A DNA stretch of 64,000 bases from Opitutaceae bacterium (lineage in GTDB: Bacteria > Verrucomicrobiota > Verrucomicrobiia > Opitutales > Opitutaceae), in NCBI GenBank assembly GCA_028284235.1, contig JANQSC010000013.1, forward strand, positions 1 to 64,000, in the 5' to 3' direction. Under the pieces are notes generated by a model that saw only the letters and a program-made list of their open reading frames with translations, had not been told where the DNA came from and searched no databases. Numbering within the stretch: the first letter of the stretch is position 1; the number at the start of each line of letters is the position of its first letter. Positions 46,425 to 54,160 of this stretch are shown one piece after another. The position numbers and the translations under genes are program-made.

Positions 46425-46724
46425 CTAACCGCGCCCCGCCAGCAACTCCCCGGCAATCGACGCCCACTCGTCCGCCAAACTCCCTTCGAAACGCGGACGC
46501 CCCGCCCGCGAGTACCAATAAGACGCGTTGGACAAATCGCCCTCGACCCGATGCAAGTACGCGTGTACCCAGTCGCCGTCGCTACTGCCCGCGCTTTGGC
46601 ACAGTTCGTGGGCCTTTTCCCAGTCGCCTTTGCGATCCCACCAGAGCGCCTGCAATTCTAGTCCACAATCCGCAGGCGGGCTCGCCGCGCCATCCACATT
46701 CGCTTTAAATTCGTCTACATTCAT
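46425..46724 (-). CDS. Small TPR-like conserved protein
   Basis: A 99-residue protein with two helix-turn-helix repeats of TPR type: LELQALWWDRKGDWEKAHEL and WVHAYLHRVEGDLSNASYWY, ending ASIAGELL. Proteins with this exact layout are widespread as uncharacterised single-domain proteins. I place the start at the ATG at 46724, where the conserved sequence begins (MNVDEFKANV), rather than the upstream one at 46757, whose extra eleven residues are basic and not family-like. It is divergent from nadC. Function unknown. Confidence 0.78.
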   Translation of the reverse strand: MNVDEFKANVDGAASPPADCGLELQALWWDRKGDWEKAHELCQSAGSSDGDWVHAYLHRVEGDLSNASYWYSRAGRPRFEGSLADEWASIAGELLAGRG

Positions 46725-46802
46725 CGCATTCGGCTCACAGACTCGTCGCCGAGCCATTTTGTACTTTATATTGAAGCAAGGGAATAGGATAACCCTGACC
46801 TA

Positions 46803-47735
46803 GTGCCCGCAATCACAAAAGAGATCGTCGATTCCTGCTGCCAGCAAATTCACTGGGGCGATCTCGCCCTCGAACCCATCCAGCAACTCATCCAACTGGC
46901 GATCGCCGAAGACACCCTCGGATCCTCTCTCGCCCAGTCACCGCGTAGTACCGGCGACCCCACCAGCCAACTGCTGCCTTCCGACCAAACCCTCGCCGCG
47001 ACCCTCCGAACCCGCGAACCCCTCACTGTCTGCGGCGTCGCTCTCCTCCCCCTTGTCGCCGAAGCCTTCGATCCCCGCCTCGCCGTCAACGCCATTGCCA
47101 ACGACGGAGACACACTCTCCGCCGGATCGCCCATCGCCACACTAACCGGGCCCGCCCAAAACGCGCTCACCGCCGAACGAACCCTCCTCAACTTCCTCCA
47201 GCGGCTCAGCGGAATAGCCACCACAACTCGCGCCTACGCCGCCGCGCTCGAGGATTCCGACACTCGCCTCCTCGACACTCGCAAAACCACTCCCGGATAC
47301 CGCGGACTCGAGAAGTTCGCAGTCGCCTGCGGCGGCGGCTGGAACCACCGCATCGGACTCTTCGACCGCGTCATGCTCAAAGACAACCACCTCGCCGCGT
47401 TCGGCTCCGATTTCGAAGCCGCCACCCGCGCCGCCGTGGACGCCTCCCGCCAACGCTCGCCCCATCTCCTCGTCGAAATGGAAGTCGACCGCCTCGACCA
47501 AATCGACGCCGCCCTCGCCGCCCAAGTCGACATCATCCTCCTCGACAACTTCAGCCTCGAAGATCTCGCCACCGCCCAACGAACAATCAACCACCAAGCC
47601 GTAACCGAGATCAGCGGTAACGTAACTCTGGATACTCTCCCTTCATTGAAGACAATCGGCTGCGACTTCATATCAACCGGAGCCCTCGTCCACAAAAGCG
47701 TCTGGGTCGACATCGGACTCGACTGGGACCAATAA
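46803..47735 (+). CDS. nadC: Nicotinate-nucleotide pyrophosphorylase (quinolinate phosphoribosyltransferase)
   Basis: Converts quinolinate and PRPP to nicotinate mononucleotide, the third de novo NAD step, downstream of NadB and NadA encoded elsewhere in the window. The 310 residues begin at a GTG. Conserved blocks are IAEDTLGSSLAQSP, ERTLLNFLQRLSGIATTTRA, LLDTRKTTPGYRGLEKFAVA, GGGWNHRIGLFDRVMLKDNH and VEMEVDRLDQIDAAL. ISTGALVHKSVWVDIGLDW ends the barrel. birA follows in the next frame, within 31 bases of the stop. Confidence 0.96.
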   Translation: MPAITKEIVDSCCQQIHWGDLALEPIQQLIQLAIAEDTLGSSLAQSPRSTGDPTSQLLPSDQTLAATLRTREPLTVCGVALLPLVAEAFDPRLAVNAIANDGDTLSAGSPIATLTGPAQNALTAERTLLNFLQRLSGIATTTRAYAAALEDSDTRLLDTRKTTPGYRGLEKFAVACGGGWNHRIGLFDRVMLKDNHLAAFGSDFEAATRAAVDASRQRSPHLLVEMEVDRLDQIDAALAAQVDIILLDNFSLEDLATAQRTINHQAVTEISGNVTLDTLPSLKTIGCDFISTGALVHKSVWVDIGLDWDQ

Positions 47736-47765
47736 AAATTCACTCCTCACACTTCACTCTTCACC

Positions 47766-48746
47766 ATTAACAAAGAAGTCCTCATCCTCAAAGAGCTCCT
47801 GTCGGCGCGCGGCGATTTCGTATCCGGAAGTCGGATAGCGGAAAGTCTCGGCATTTCCCGCGTCGCTATTTGGTCGCACATGGAGAAGCTCCGCCTGCAA
47901 GGCTTCGAATTCGAAGCCGTGCGCAGCAAAGGCTATCGAATCACCCAGCGCCCCGAATCGCTCAACCAAGCGCTCATCCAAGCCTCCCTGCCCCGCTCGG
48001 CCGGACCGCTCCAGGTAATCGTGCGTCCGAAGATCGACAGCACCAACACCGAAGCCGAACGCCTCCTCGCTAATGGGGAAGACAGCCCCTTCCTCGTCAT
48101 CGCCCTCGAGCAAACCGAAGGCCGCGGCCGTCTCGGACGCCAATGGCACAGCCCCGAAAACGGCAACCTCTACGCCAGCTTCGCCTTCCGGCCCGAAGTC
48201 TCTCCCGCACGTCTCTCCACCTTCACCCTCTGGATGGGCGTCAACCTCTGCGAATGCATCAACACCTTCTTCCGGATCGAGGCCAACGTGAAATGGCCCA
48301 ACGACATCCACATCGGCGGCCGCAAAGTCGCCGGCATCCTCACCGAAGCCCGCATGGACGCCGACCTCACCCGTGAACTCGTCCTCGGCATCGGCCTCAA
48401 CATCAACGGCTCCGCCGACGGTTGGCCCGACGAGCTGCGCGCCATCGCCACCTCCATCCGCCAGGAAACCGGCCAGCCCCAGGACGCCAATCGCTTCACC
48501 GCGGCCCTCGCCGGACGCGTCATGCTCGCCTATGAGCAATTCGTCTCCGACGCCTACCGCCCGCTCTTGAAAGAGAAATGGAGCGCCTACGACGCCCTGG
48601 AAAACCGCTCCGTCAGCCTCCTCCAAGGCGAATCCCGTGTCGCCGGCACGGCCCGCGGCATCGACCCGCACGGGGCCCTCATCCTTGAACGCCCTGATGG
48701 GGCCCGCGTCCAAATACGGGCGGGCGAAGTTTCCATCGAAAAATGA
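47766..48746 (+). CDS. birA: Biotin-[acetyl-CoA-carboxylase] ligase with N-terminal HTH (BirA), unusual ATT start
   Basis: Attaches biotin to the biotin carrier protein and, through its HTH, may repress biotin synthesis. The catalytic domain has VRPKIDSTNTEAERLL, EQTEGRGRLGRQWHSPENG, VKWPNDIHIGGRKVAGILTE and GIGLNINGSADGWPDE. The winged-helix part (NKEVLILKELLSARGDFVSG, SRIAESLGISRVAIWSHMEK) lies upstream of the first ATG (47880) in the same open frame. No ATG, GTG or TTG occurs between the nadC stop and 47880; the only start-like codon ahead of the HTH is ATT at 47766. Translation probably begins there or by coupling to nadC. A low-complexity TTCACTC repeat lies just before it. Confidence 0.85.
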   Translation: MNKEVLILKELLSARGDFVSGSRIAESLGISRVAIWSHMEKLRLQGFEFEAVRSKGYRITQRPESLNQALIQASLPRSAGPLQVIVRPKIDSTNTEAERLLANGEDSPFLVIALEQTEGRGRLGRQWHSPENGNLYASFAFRPEVSPARLSTFTLWMGVNLCECINTFFRIEANVKWPNDIHIGGRKVAGILTEARMDADLTRELVLGIGLNINGSADGWPDELRAIATSIRQETGQPQDANRFTAALAGRVMLAYEQFVSDAYRPLLKEKWSAYDALENRSVSLLQGESRVAGTARGIDPHGALILERPDGARVQIRAGEVSIEK

Positions 48747-48903
48747 ACGATTCCCCCCAATCCGCGGTCCCAATCGGAGTTAGTCGATAAATCGCTAATC
48801 CGACCCGCGACACGCCAACGAATACATATTGAGATTGCGGCCTGAAAGAAGCCTGTCTTTCTTCTCCAGAATCGCCGCGCCATCACCAAAATCGCCCGAA
48901 TAC

Positions 48904-49947
48904 GTGGAACCAACGGAACACACCATAGAAGTCGAAAACCTCTACAAGCGCTACGGGAAACTCGAAGCCGTCGCCGGCATTTCCTTCGGCGTCAAAAAAG
49001 GGCAAATCGTCGGCTTCCTCGGACCCAACGGGGCCGGCAAGAGCACCACCATGCGGATCCTCACCGGCTACACGCAGGCCAGCTCCGGAATCGCCCGCAT
49101 CTGCGGATTCCCCGTCGCCTGCCACCCGCACGAAATCAAGCGGCGCATCGGCTACATGCCGGAAAACAACCCGCTCCCCCTCGAACTTCGCGTCCGCGAG
49201 TACCTCAAGTGCCGGGCCCGACTGAAAGAACTCCCGCTCCGCCATCGCGGCAAGCGCGTCGACGAAGTCATGGAGCGCTGCGATCTGACCCGCGCTCGCG
49301 ACCGGATCATCGGCAAACTTTCCAAAGGCTTCCGCCAGCGAGTGGGCATCGCCGACGCCATTCTCGCCCACCCTGAAGTCATCATCATGGACGAGCCCAC
49401 CATCGGCCTCGATCCTCACCAAGTCATCATGATCCGCGACCTCATCGCCAGCCTCAAAGGCAAGATGAGCGTCATCATCTCCAGCCACATTCTCCCCGAA
49501 ATCGAGATGACTTGCGATCAAGTCATGATCATCAACGGGGGCAAAATCGTCGGCCAAGGCACCCCCAACGAACTGCGCGAGACCTTTATCGACTCCACCA
49601 TCTACGAGCTCGAAATCAACGGCGACCTCGCCGACCTGCGGGAATCGCTCCGACGCGTCGCCGCCAACCTCGAAGTCGCCCAGTTCGCGGAAGCCGACGA
49701 GCGCGGCTTTTCCAAAGTCACCATCCGCATCCCCGGCAACCACGACTACGGCGAGATGCTCTTCAGCTGTCTCTCCGACAACCCGCTCATCCGGGCCCGT
49801 TCCCTCCGCAAACGCGAAGCCCCGCTCGAAGACGTCTTCCTCGCCGCCACGCGACGCAGTTGGGAAACTCTGGATACAGAGCTCGCTTCCAATTCCGACG
49901 ACGCCGACTCCGAAAACGCCCCCAAGGAGGTCCCCGCCGAGAGCTGA
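48904..49947 (+). CDS. ABC transporter ATP-binding protein (GldA/NosF-like)
   Basis: ATPase subunit of an ABC-2 type exporter. Visible motifs are Walker A GPNGAGKSTTM, signature LSKGFRQRVGIADAIL, Walker B VIIMDEPTIGLDP, and the switch His in ISSHILPEIEMTC. After residue 215 it has a C-terminal extension ending in an acidic tail. I use the GTG at 48904, which places IEVENLYKRYG at the N-terminus as is usual; the frame is open to a TTG at 48829. It heads a run of five genes, each within 20 bases of the next, with permease, GldG-like and DUF4340 genes, the arrangement known from gldA/gldF/gldG-like operons. Confidence 0.92.
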   Translation: MEPTEHTIEVENLYKRYGKLEAVAGISFGVKKGQIVGFLGPNGAGKSTTMRILTGYTQASSGIARICGFPVACHPHEIKRRIGYMPENNPLPLELRVREYLKCRARLKELPLRHRGKRVDEVMERCDLTRARDRIIGKLSKGFRQRVGIADAILAHPEVIIMDEPTIGLDPHQVIMIRDLIASLKGKMSVIISSHILPEIEMTCDQVMIINGGKIVGQGTPNELRETFIDSTIYELEINGDLADLRESLRRVAANLEVAQFAEADERGFSKVTIRIPGNHDYGEMLFSCLSDNPLIRARSLRKREAPLEDVFLAATRRSWETLDTELASNSDDADSENAPKEVPAES

Positions 49948-49954
49948 GTTCCCC

Positions 49955-50716
49955 ATGAGGCACTTTACGACCCTATTGCGAAACGAGCTCTGGCGATTGT
50001 TCATCAATCCCAGCACCTACATCGCCGCGTTTCTCTTCCTCCTCATTATGGGCTTCCTCTTCCAGCTCATTCTACTCGACTACGCCGGCGACCCCAAGGA
50101 GGACAACCCGTCGATCACCTTTTTCAATCTCTTCTTCGTTCCCGTCTTCTTCATGGTGCCCCTGCTCACCATGCGGAGCATCGCCGAAGAACGCGCCGCC
50201 GGTACCATCGAGACTCTCATGACCACTCCGGTCACTGCGACCGAAGTGATCCTTTCGAAGTTCTGCGCCGGCTACATCTACTACGGCGTGCTTTGGGCCT
50301 TCACCGCCAGCTTTCACATTCTCTTCTACTCCTTCGTCCAAGAAGACTCTCTTTTCGATCCGTATCCAATTATTGGGGGCTACGCCTACATCGCCGTAAG
50401 CGGCACGCTCTTTCTCAGCCTCGGAATTTTCGCCAGTTCCCTCACTCGCAGCCAGCTCGTCGCCGGGATCGTCAGCTTCTCCCTCGTCTTCGGCTTCATC
50501 GTCGTCGGCAGCTTTCTCGACGAACTCGCCCTCCCCTGGGCCAACCAACCCCAATGGATCGAATTGCTCGCCAACCACACCGACGTCCTCCAGCACATGC
50601 GGGACTTCTCCTCCGGCGTCATCGACACTCGAGCCATCGTCCTCTACTCAAGCTGCTCGATGGCCTTCCTCTTTCTAAGCATCCTCATTCTCGAATACCG
50701 GGAGGGAGCCTGCTAG
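49955..50716 (+). CDS. ABC-2 type transporter permease (GldF-like)
   Basis: A 253-residue inner-membrane protein with six helices, for example TYIAAFLFLLIMGFLFQLIL, VFFMVPLLTMRSIAEERAAG with the conserved coupling segment ERAAGTIETLMTTPVTATE, and LFLSLGIFASSLTRSQLVAG. It pairs with the ATPase seven bases upstream. The next gene, GldG-like, starts four bases after the stop. The exported substrate is unknown; in Bacteroidetes the equivalent GldF works in gliding, but gliding is not implied here. Confidence 0.9.
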   Translation: MRHFTTLLRNELWRLFINPSTYIAAFLFLLIMGFLFQLILLDYAGDPKEDNPSITFFNLFFVPVFFMVPLLTMRSIAEERAAGTIETLMTTPVTATEVILSKFCAGYIYYGVLWAFTASFHILFYSFVQEDSLFDPYPIIGGYAYIAVSGTLFLSLGIFASSLTRSQLVAGIVSFSLVFGFIVVGSFLDELALPWANQPQWIELLANHTDVLQHMRDFSSGVIDTRAIVLYSSCSMAFLFLSILILEYREGAC

Positions 50717-50720
50717 GCCG

Positions 50721-52190
50721 ATGAACCTCATAGAATCCTACCAGTCCAACCGCATCGTCGACCGCCTCCACGCAGTCGCCCAGTTCGTCCTCGTTTTTCT
50801 CATCCTGGCCGCCATCAACGCAATCGCCATGCGCTCCTATACGCGCATCGACACGACTATCGGGCGATCCTTCACACTGTCCGCCCAGACCGTCGCCTAC
50901 CTGAAACAGCTCGACCAGCCCATCAAAGTCATCGTCACTCTCTCCGAGCAAAGCCCCCACCTCGGCGTTCGGGACATCTACCACGACGTGCGGTCCATGC
51001 TCAGCGAATACGAGTACGAAACCCGCAACCAAGGCGCCAATCGAGTCGACGTCGAATACCTCGACCTCTACCAGCAAGCCCGCCGCGCCAAGGAACTCGG
51101 CATCACCGACGAGAACGCTATCATATTTACAGCGGCAGACCAGGCGCCCCGCCGGATCACCATCGACCAGCTCTACAACGTCTCCGAAAATGAAGTACAG
51201 GAATTCCTCGGGGAAACCAAGTTCACCCAAGCCATCCTGGAACTGACGCAAACAGACACCCCCGTCATTTACTTTACCACCGGGCACGGAGAAATGGATC
51301 CGAACGACTTCAACCCCGCCCGCGGCATTTCCAAACTGCTCGACACGCTCAAAAGCCGCAACCTCGCCACCCAGCCCCTCGACTTCTCCCAGACCGACGA
51401 AATCCCCGACGACGCCGCGCTCATCGTCATCGCCTCGCCCCAGTCGCGCATCCACCCCCGGGAACAAGAGCTCCTCAAGGGCTACCTCCGCCGCAACTCC
51501 GGCCGTATCCTCCTCTTGCTCGAACCCGGCATCGACCACGGACTCGACGACCTGCTTTTCGAATGGGGCATTCTCACCGACGACGCCGTCGCCGTGGAAA
51601 CCAGCCGCAAGGCGCTCATCGACGGAGGGGACCTCATGGTCCGTCGATTCGCGCCGCACCCGATCACCGACGAATTGCTGCGGCTCAACATGTCGCTCAT
51701 CACCGACCGAGCCCGCATTGTCCGGGCCGACCCCGGCCGACCCATCGACGAGTCTTTGCTAGTCAAGGAGCTCATGGCCACTTCCGACCACAGCTGGGGC
51801 GAGAAGAACTACGAAAGCGAAACCTTCGCGACCTACGACCCCGCCGTCGACCTCCAAGGACCCGTCGTCATAGCCGCCCTCTCCGAGCGGAAAGTCGACT
51901 CCTCCCTCGGCATCAGCATTCCTGGAGGGCGTCTCGTCGTCTTCGGCACGTCCAACTTCATCACCAACTATCGGATACAAGACTCTGGAAACCTCTTCCT
52001 GGCTCTGAACGCCATCAACTACGCTATCGATCGAGTCGCCCAGCTCAACATTCCGCCACGGCCCATAAAGAAAGTGAAACTCGACCTGAGCATGGAGCAG
52101 TTGCTCCTGTCACGATACATCATCTGGCTCGGCCCGCCCCTCCTCGTCGGACTCATGGGCGTTCTCATGTACCTGGCCCGCAGACAGTAA
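50721..52190 (+). CDS. GldG-like ABC-type auxiliary protein
   Basis: A 489-residue protein with an N-terminal membrane helix (AVAQFVLVFLILAAINAIAM) and a C-terminal one (IIWLGPPLLVGLMGVLMYLA) around a large periplasmic domain. The domain matches the GldG/intraflagellar-transport-like group: SFTLSAQTVAYLKQLDQPIK, then VDVEYLDLYQQ, a conserved Gly-His-Gly-Glu (YFTTGHGEMDPND), and SRIHPREQELLKGYLRR. It starts four bases after the permease and is followed nine bases on by the DUF4340 protein, its usual partner. Confidence 0.88.
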   Translation: MNLIESYQSNRIVDRLHAVAQFVLVFLILAAINAIAMRSYTRIDTTIGRSFTLSAQTVAYLKQLDQPIKVIVTLSEQSPHLGVRDIYHDVRSMLSEYEYETRNQGANRVDVEYLDLYQQARRAKELGITDENAIIFTAADQAPRRITIDQLYNVSENEVQEFLGETKFTQAILELTQTDTPVIYFTTGHGEMDPNDFNPARGISKLLDTLKSRNLATQPLDFSQTDEIPDDAALIVIASPQSRIHPREQELLKGYLRRNSGRILLLLEPGIDHGLDDLLFEWGILTDDAVAVETSRKALIDGGDLMVRRFAPHPITDELLRLNMSLITDRARIVRADPGRPIDESLLVKELMATSDHSWGEKNYESETFATYDPAVDLQGPVVIAALSERKVDSSLGISIPGGRLVVFGTSNFITNYRIQDSGNLFLALNAINYAIDRVAQLNIPPRPIKKVKLDLSMEQLLLSRYIIWLGPPLLVGLMGVLMYLARRQ

Positions 52191-52199
52191 CGCGCCGCT

Positions 52200-54143
52200 A
52201 TGCGATTGAAAATTACACTCACTTTGCTCGTCATCCTTCTGGTGCTCCTGACCTATATCTTTTATATAGATCCCTGGAGCGAACGCGACCAGACCGACAA
52301 CGCCGACCGCAACGCCCTCTCCTCGCTCGCAGTCGATCTCGACTACCTTCGCATTTCCGACTTCGCCAAAAGCCGTTCCATCGCCCTCGAACGCCAAGAA
52401 GGCGAATGGATACTCACCGAACCCTACAACTGGCCCGCCAACGCCTTCGCCGTCGAGCGCATCCTCACTCAGCTCCAATTCCTGGATACAATGGTCACCT
52501 TTGATGTGGAACGTCTCGGCCAGGCCGGATCCTCTCTAGCCGAATACGGCCTCGCCCCTCCCGGACTTTCCCTCGAATTCGGCAACGGCGAAAACCGCTA
52601 CACCATCGGCATCGGCAACGCCACCGCCGTTGGCAACCGCCTCTACCTGCTGTCCGCCGACCGTTCTAAAATTCACGTGGTCGACCGCAGCCTGCTCGAC
52701 AGCCTTTCCATCGACATCGAAACGCTGCGCAGCTCGCGCGTATTCCGCTCCAATATCTTCGAAGTCGAATCCTGGAATCTCCAACTGCGCGAAGCCAACA
52801 ATCTCCGTACCCGAATCACCAAGACAAACGACAAGTGGGCCCTGGAAACCCCCGTTCGCAGCCGCGCAGACGCTATTGAAGTGAACACCTTGCTCGGAAT
52901 TGTCCTCGACCTGAAGAGCCTCCGCATACTCCAGCCCACCCCGACCGATCTCGCTCTCTACGGATTGCTCGACCCCTTCCTACGCATCGCCATCGAATCC
53001 GACCAAAGCCGCGAAGCCCTCGAGGTCGGCAACCCCGTCGACCCCGACCAGCCCACCGTCCGCTACGCCAAGCTCGAGAATCGCGACACCGTTTTCGAAA
53101 TCGAGATCGACGCCCTTCCCCAAATCGAAAACGCCCAGACCAATCTGCGCGACCGCCGCATTTTCGAACTGGACGCGATCCACGCCACTTCCATCACCTT
53201 TGAGCAAAGCGGCAACGAGTCCTTTTCTCTCCAAAAACTGGAGGCGGACGAAGGGGAGGTGGAAGAATGGGAAATCCTCTTCCCCGACGAGGAAGAAGGG
53301 ATCATCCGCGAAAAAGGATCCCGCGAAGCCGCCGAAGAAGCCCTCGGCTGGCTCAATCAAGTCACTGCCGTCGCCACCTCCAGCACGTCCGGATTCGTCC
53401 ACGACGCGCCCACCGCCGCCGACCTCGAAGAATACGGGCTCGAAGTACCCGAGTATTCGATCAGCATCACCGCCAGCCGCTTGAAAGACCAGGACGAGGA
53501 GATCGACACCCCCAGAGTCGAAACCCTCCACTTCGGCGAGCTCGATCGGCAAGACCGCTCCTTGCGCTACGTCAAACTGGACCAGTCCGACTTTGTCTAC
53601 CTCGTGTCCAACGACCTCCTCGAAAACGTTCCCGACGAAGCCTACCGCTACCATGACCGGCAGTTGTTCGACTTCCCCGCCGACGCTACCATCAACAAGC
53701 TCTCCATTACCCGACTGTCCACCGGCGAGACGCTGCTCGACGCCACCATCGAGGACGCCAACCTCCCCGTAGAGCTAGTCGACGCCCTCTCGCCGCTGCG
53801 AGTTCGTTCGTATTTGACCAATCGATACGAGTCCACCGCCCGGATTGCCAACCGGTCGCAACCCTGGGCCTACCAACTCAAAGCCACCTACCAGTGGGCC
53901 AACGCCGACGCCGGCCAAACCGAGAGCATCGATCTCTTCATATCCGAGCTGACCGGCGGCCCGCTCCTCGTCGGCGGATCCATCGCCGAAAACATCAATT
54001 TCGAATTCCGTCAATCCTTCATCGACGCCTTCAGCGCCATCGTATTCGAACGCATGAAACGCGACGTGCCCGAAGAACCCTTCGATCCCGACAGCCCGCT
54101 TCCCGAAACCGCAACCCCAACCGCAGACTCCCCTGCTGAATAA
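52200..54143 (+). CDS. DUF4340 domain protein
   Basis: A 647-residue protein with one N-terminal membrane anchor (TLTLLVILLVLLTYIFYIDP) and a periplasmic body of repeated DUF4340-type strands. Typical blocks are ERQEGEWILTEPYNWPANAF, LAEYGLAPPGLSLEFGNGEN, GNATAVGNRLYLLSADRSKI and EEYGLEVPEYSISITASRL, indicating at least two copies of the unit. The tail is Pro/Asp/Thr-rich. Proteins of this family accompany GldG-like proteins and the ABC pair in many phyla, but no biochemical role has been shown to my knowledge. Confidence 0.88.
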   Translation: MRLKITLTLLVILLVLLTYIFYIDPWSERDQTDNADRNALSSLAVDLDYLRISDFAKSRSIALERQEGEWILTEPYNWPANAFAVERILTQLQFLDTMVTFDVERLGQAGSSLAEYGLAPPGLSLEFGNGENRYTIGIGNATAVGNRLYLLSADRSKIHVVDRSLLDSLSIDIETLRSSRVFRSNIFEVESWNLQLREANNLRTRITKTNDKWALETPVRSRADAIEVNTLLGIVLDLKSLRILQPTPTDLALYGLLDPFLRIAIESDQSREALEVGNPVDPDQPTVRYAKLENRDTVFEIEIDALPQIENAQTNLRDRRIFELDAIHATSITFEQSGNESFSLQKLEADEGEVEEWEILFPDEEEGIIREKGSREAAEEALGWLNQVTAVATSSTSGFVHDAPTAADLEEYGLEVPEYSISITASRLKDQDEEIDTPRVETLHFGELDRQDRSLRYVKLDQSDFVYLVSNDLLENVPDEAYRYHDRQLFDFPADATINKLSITRLSTGETLLDATIEDANLPVELVDALSPLRVRSYLTNRYESTARIANRSQPWAYQLKATYQWANADAGQTESIDLFISELTGGPLLVGGSIAENINFEFRQSFIDAFSAIVFERMKRDVPEEPFDPDSPLPETATPTADSPAE

Positions 54144-54160
54144 GAACGAAGGAGGAGGCC

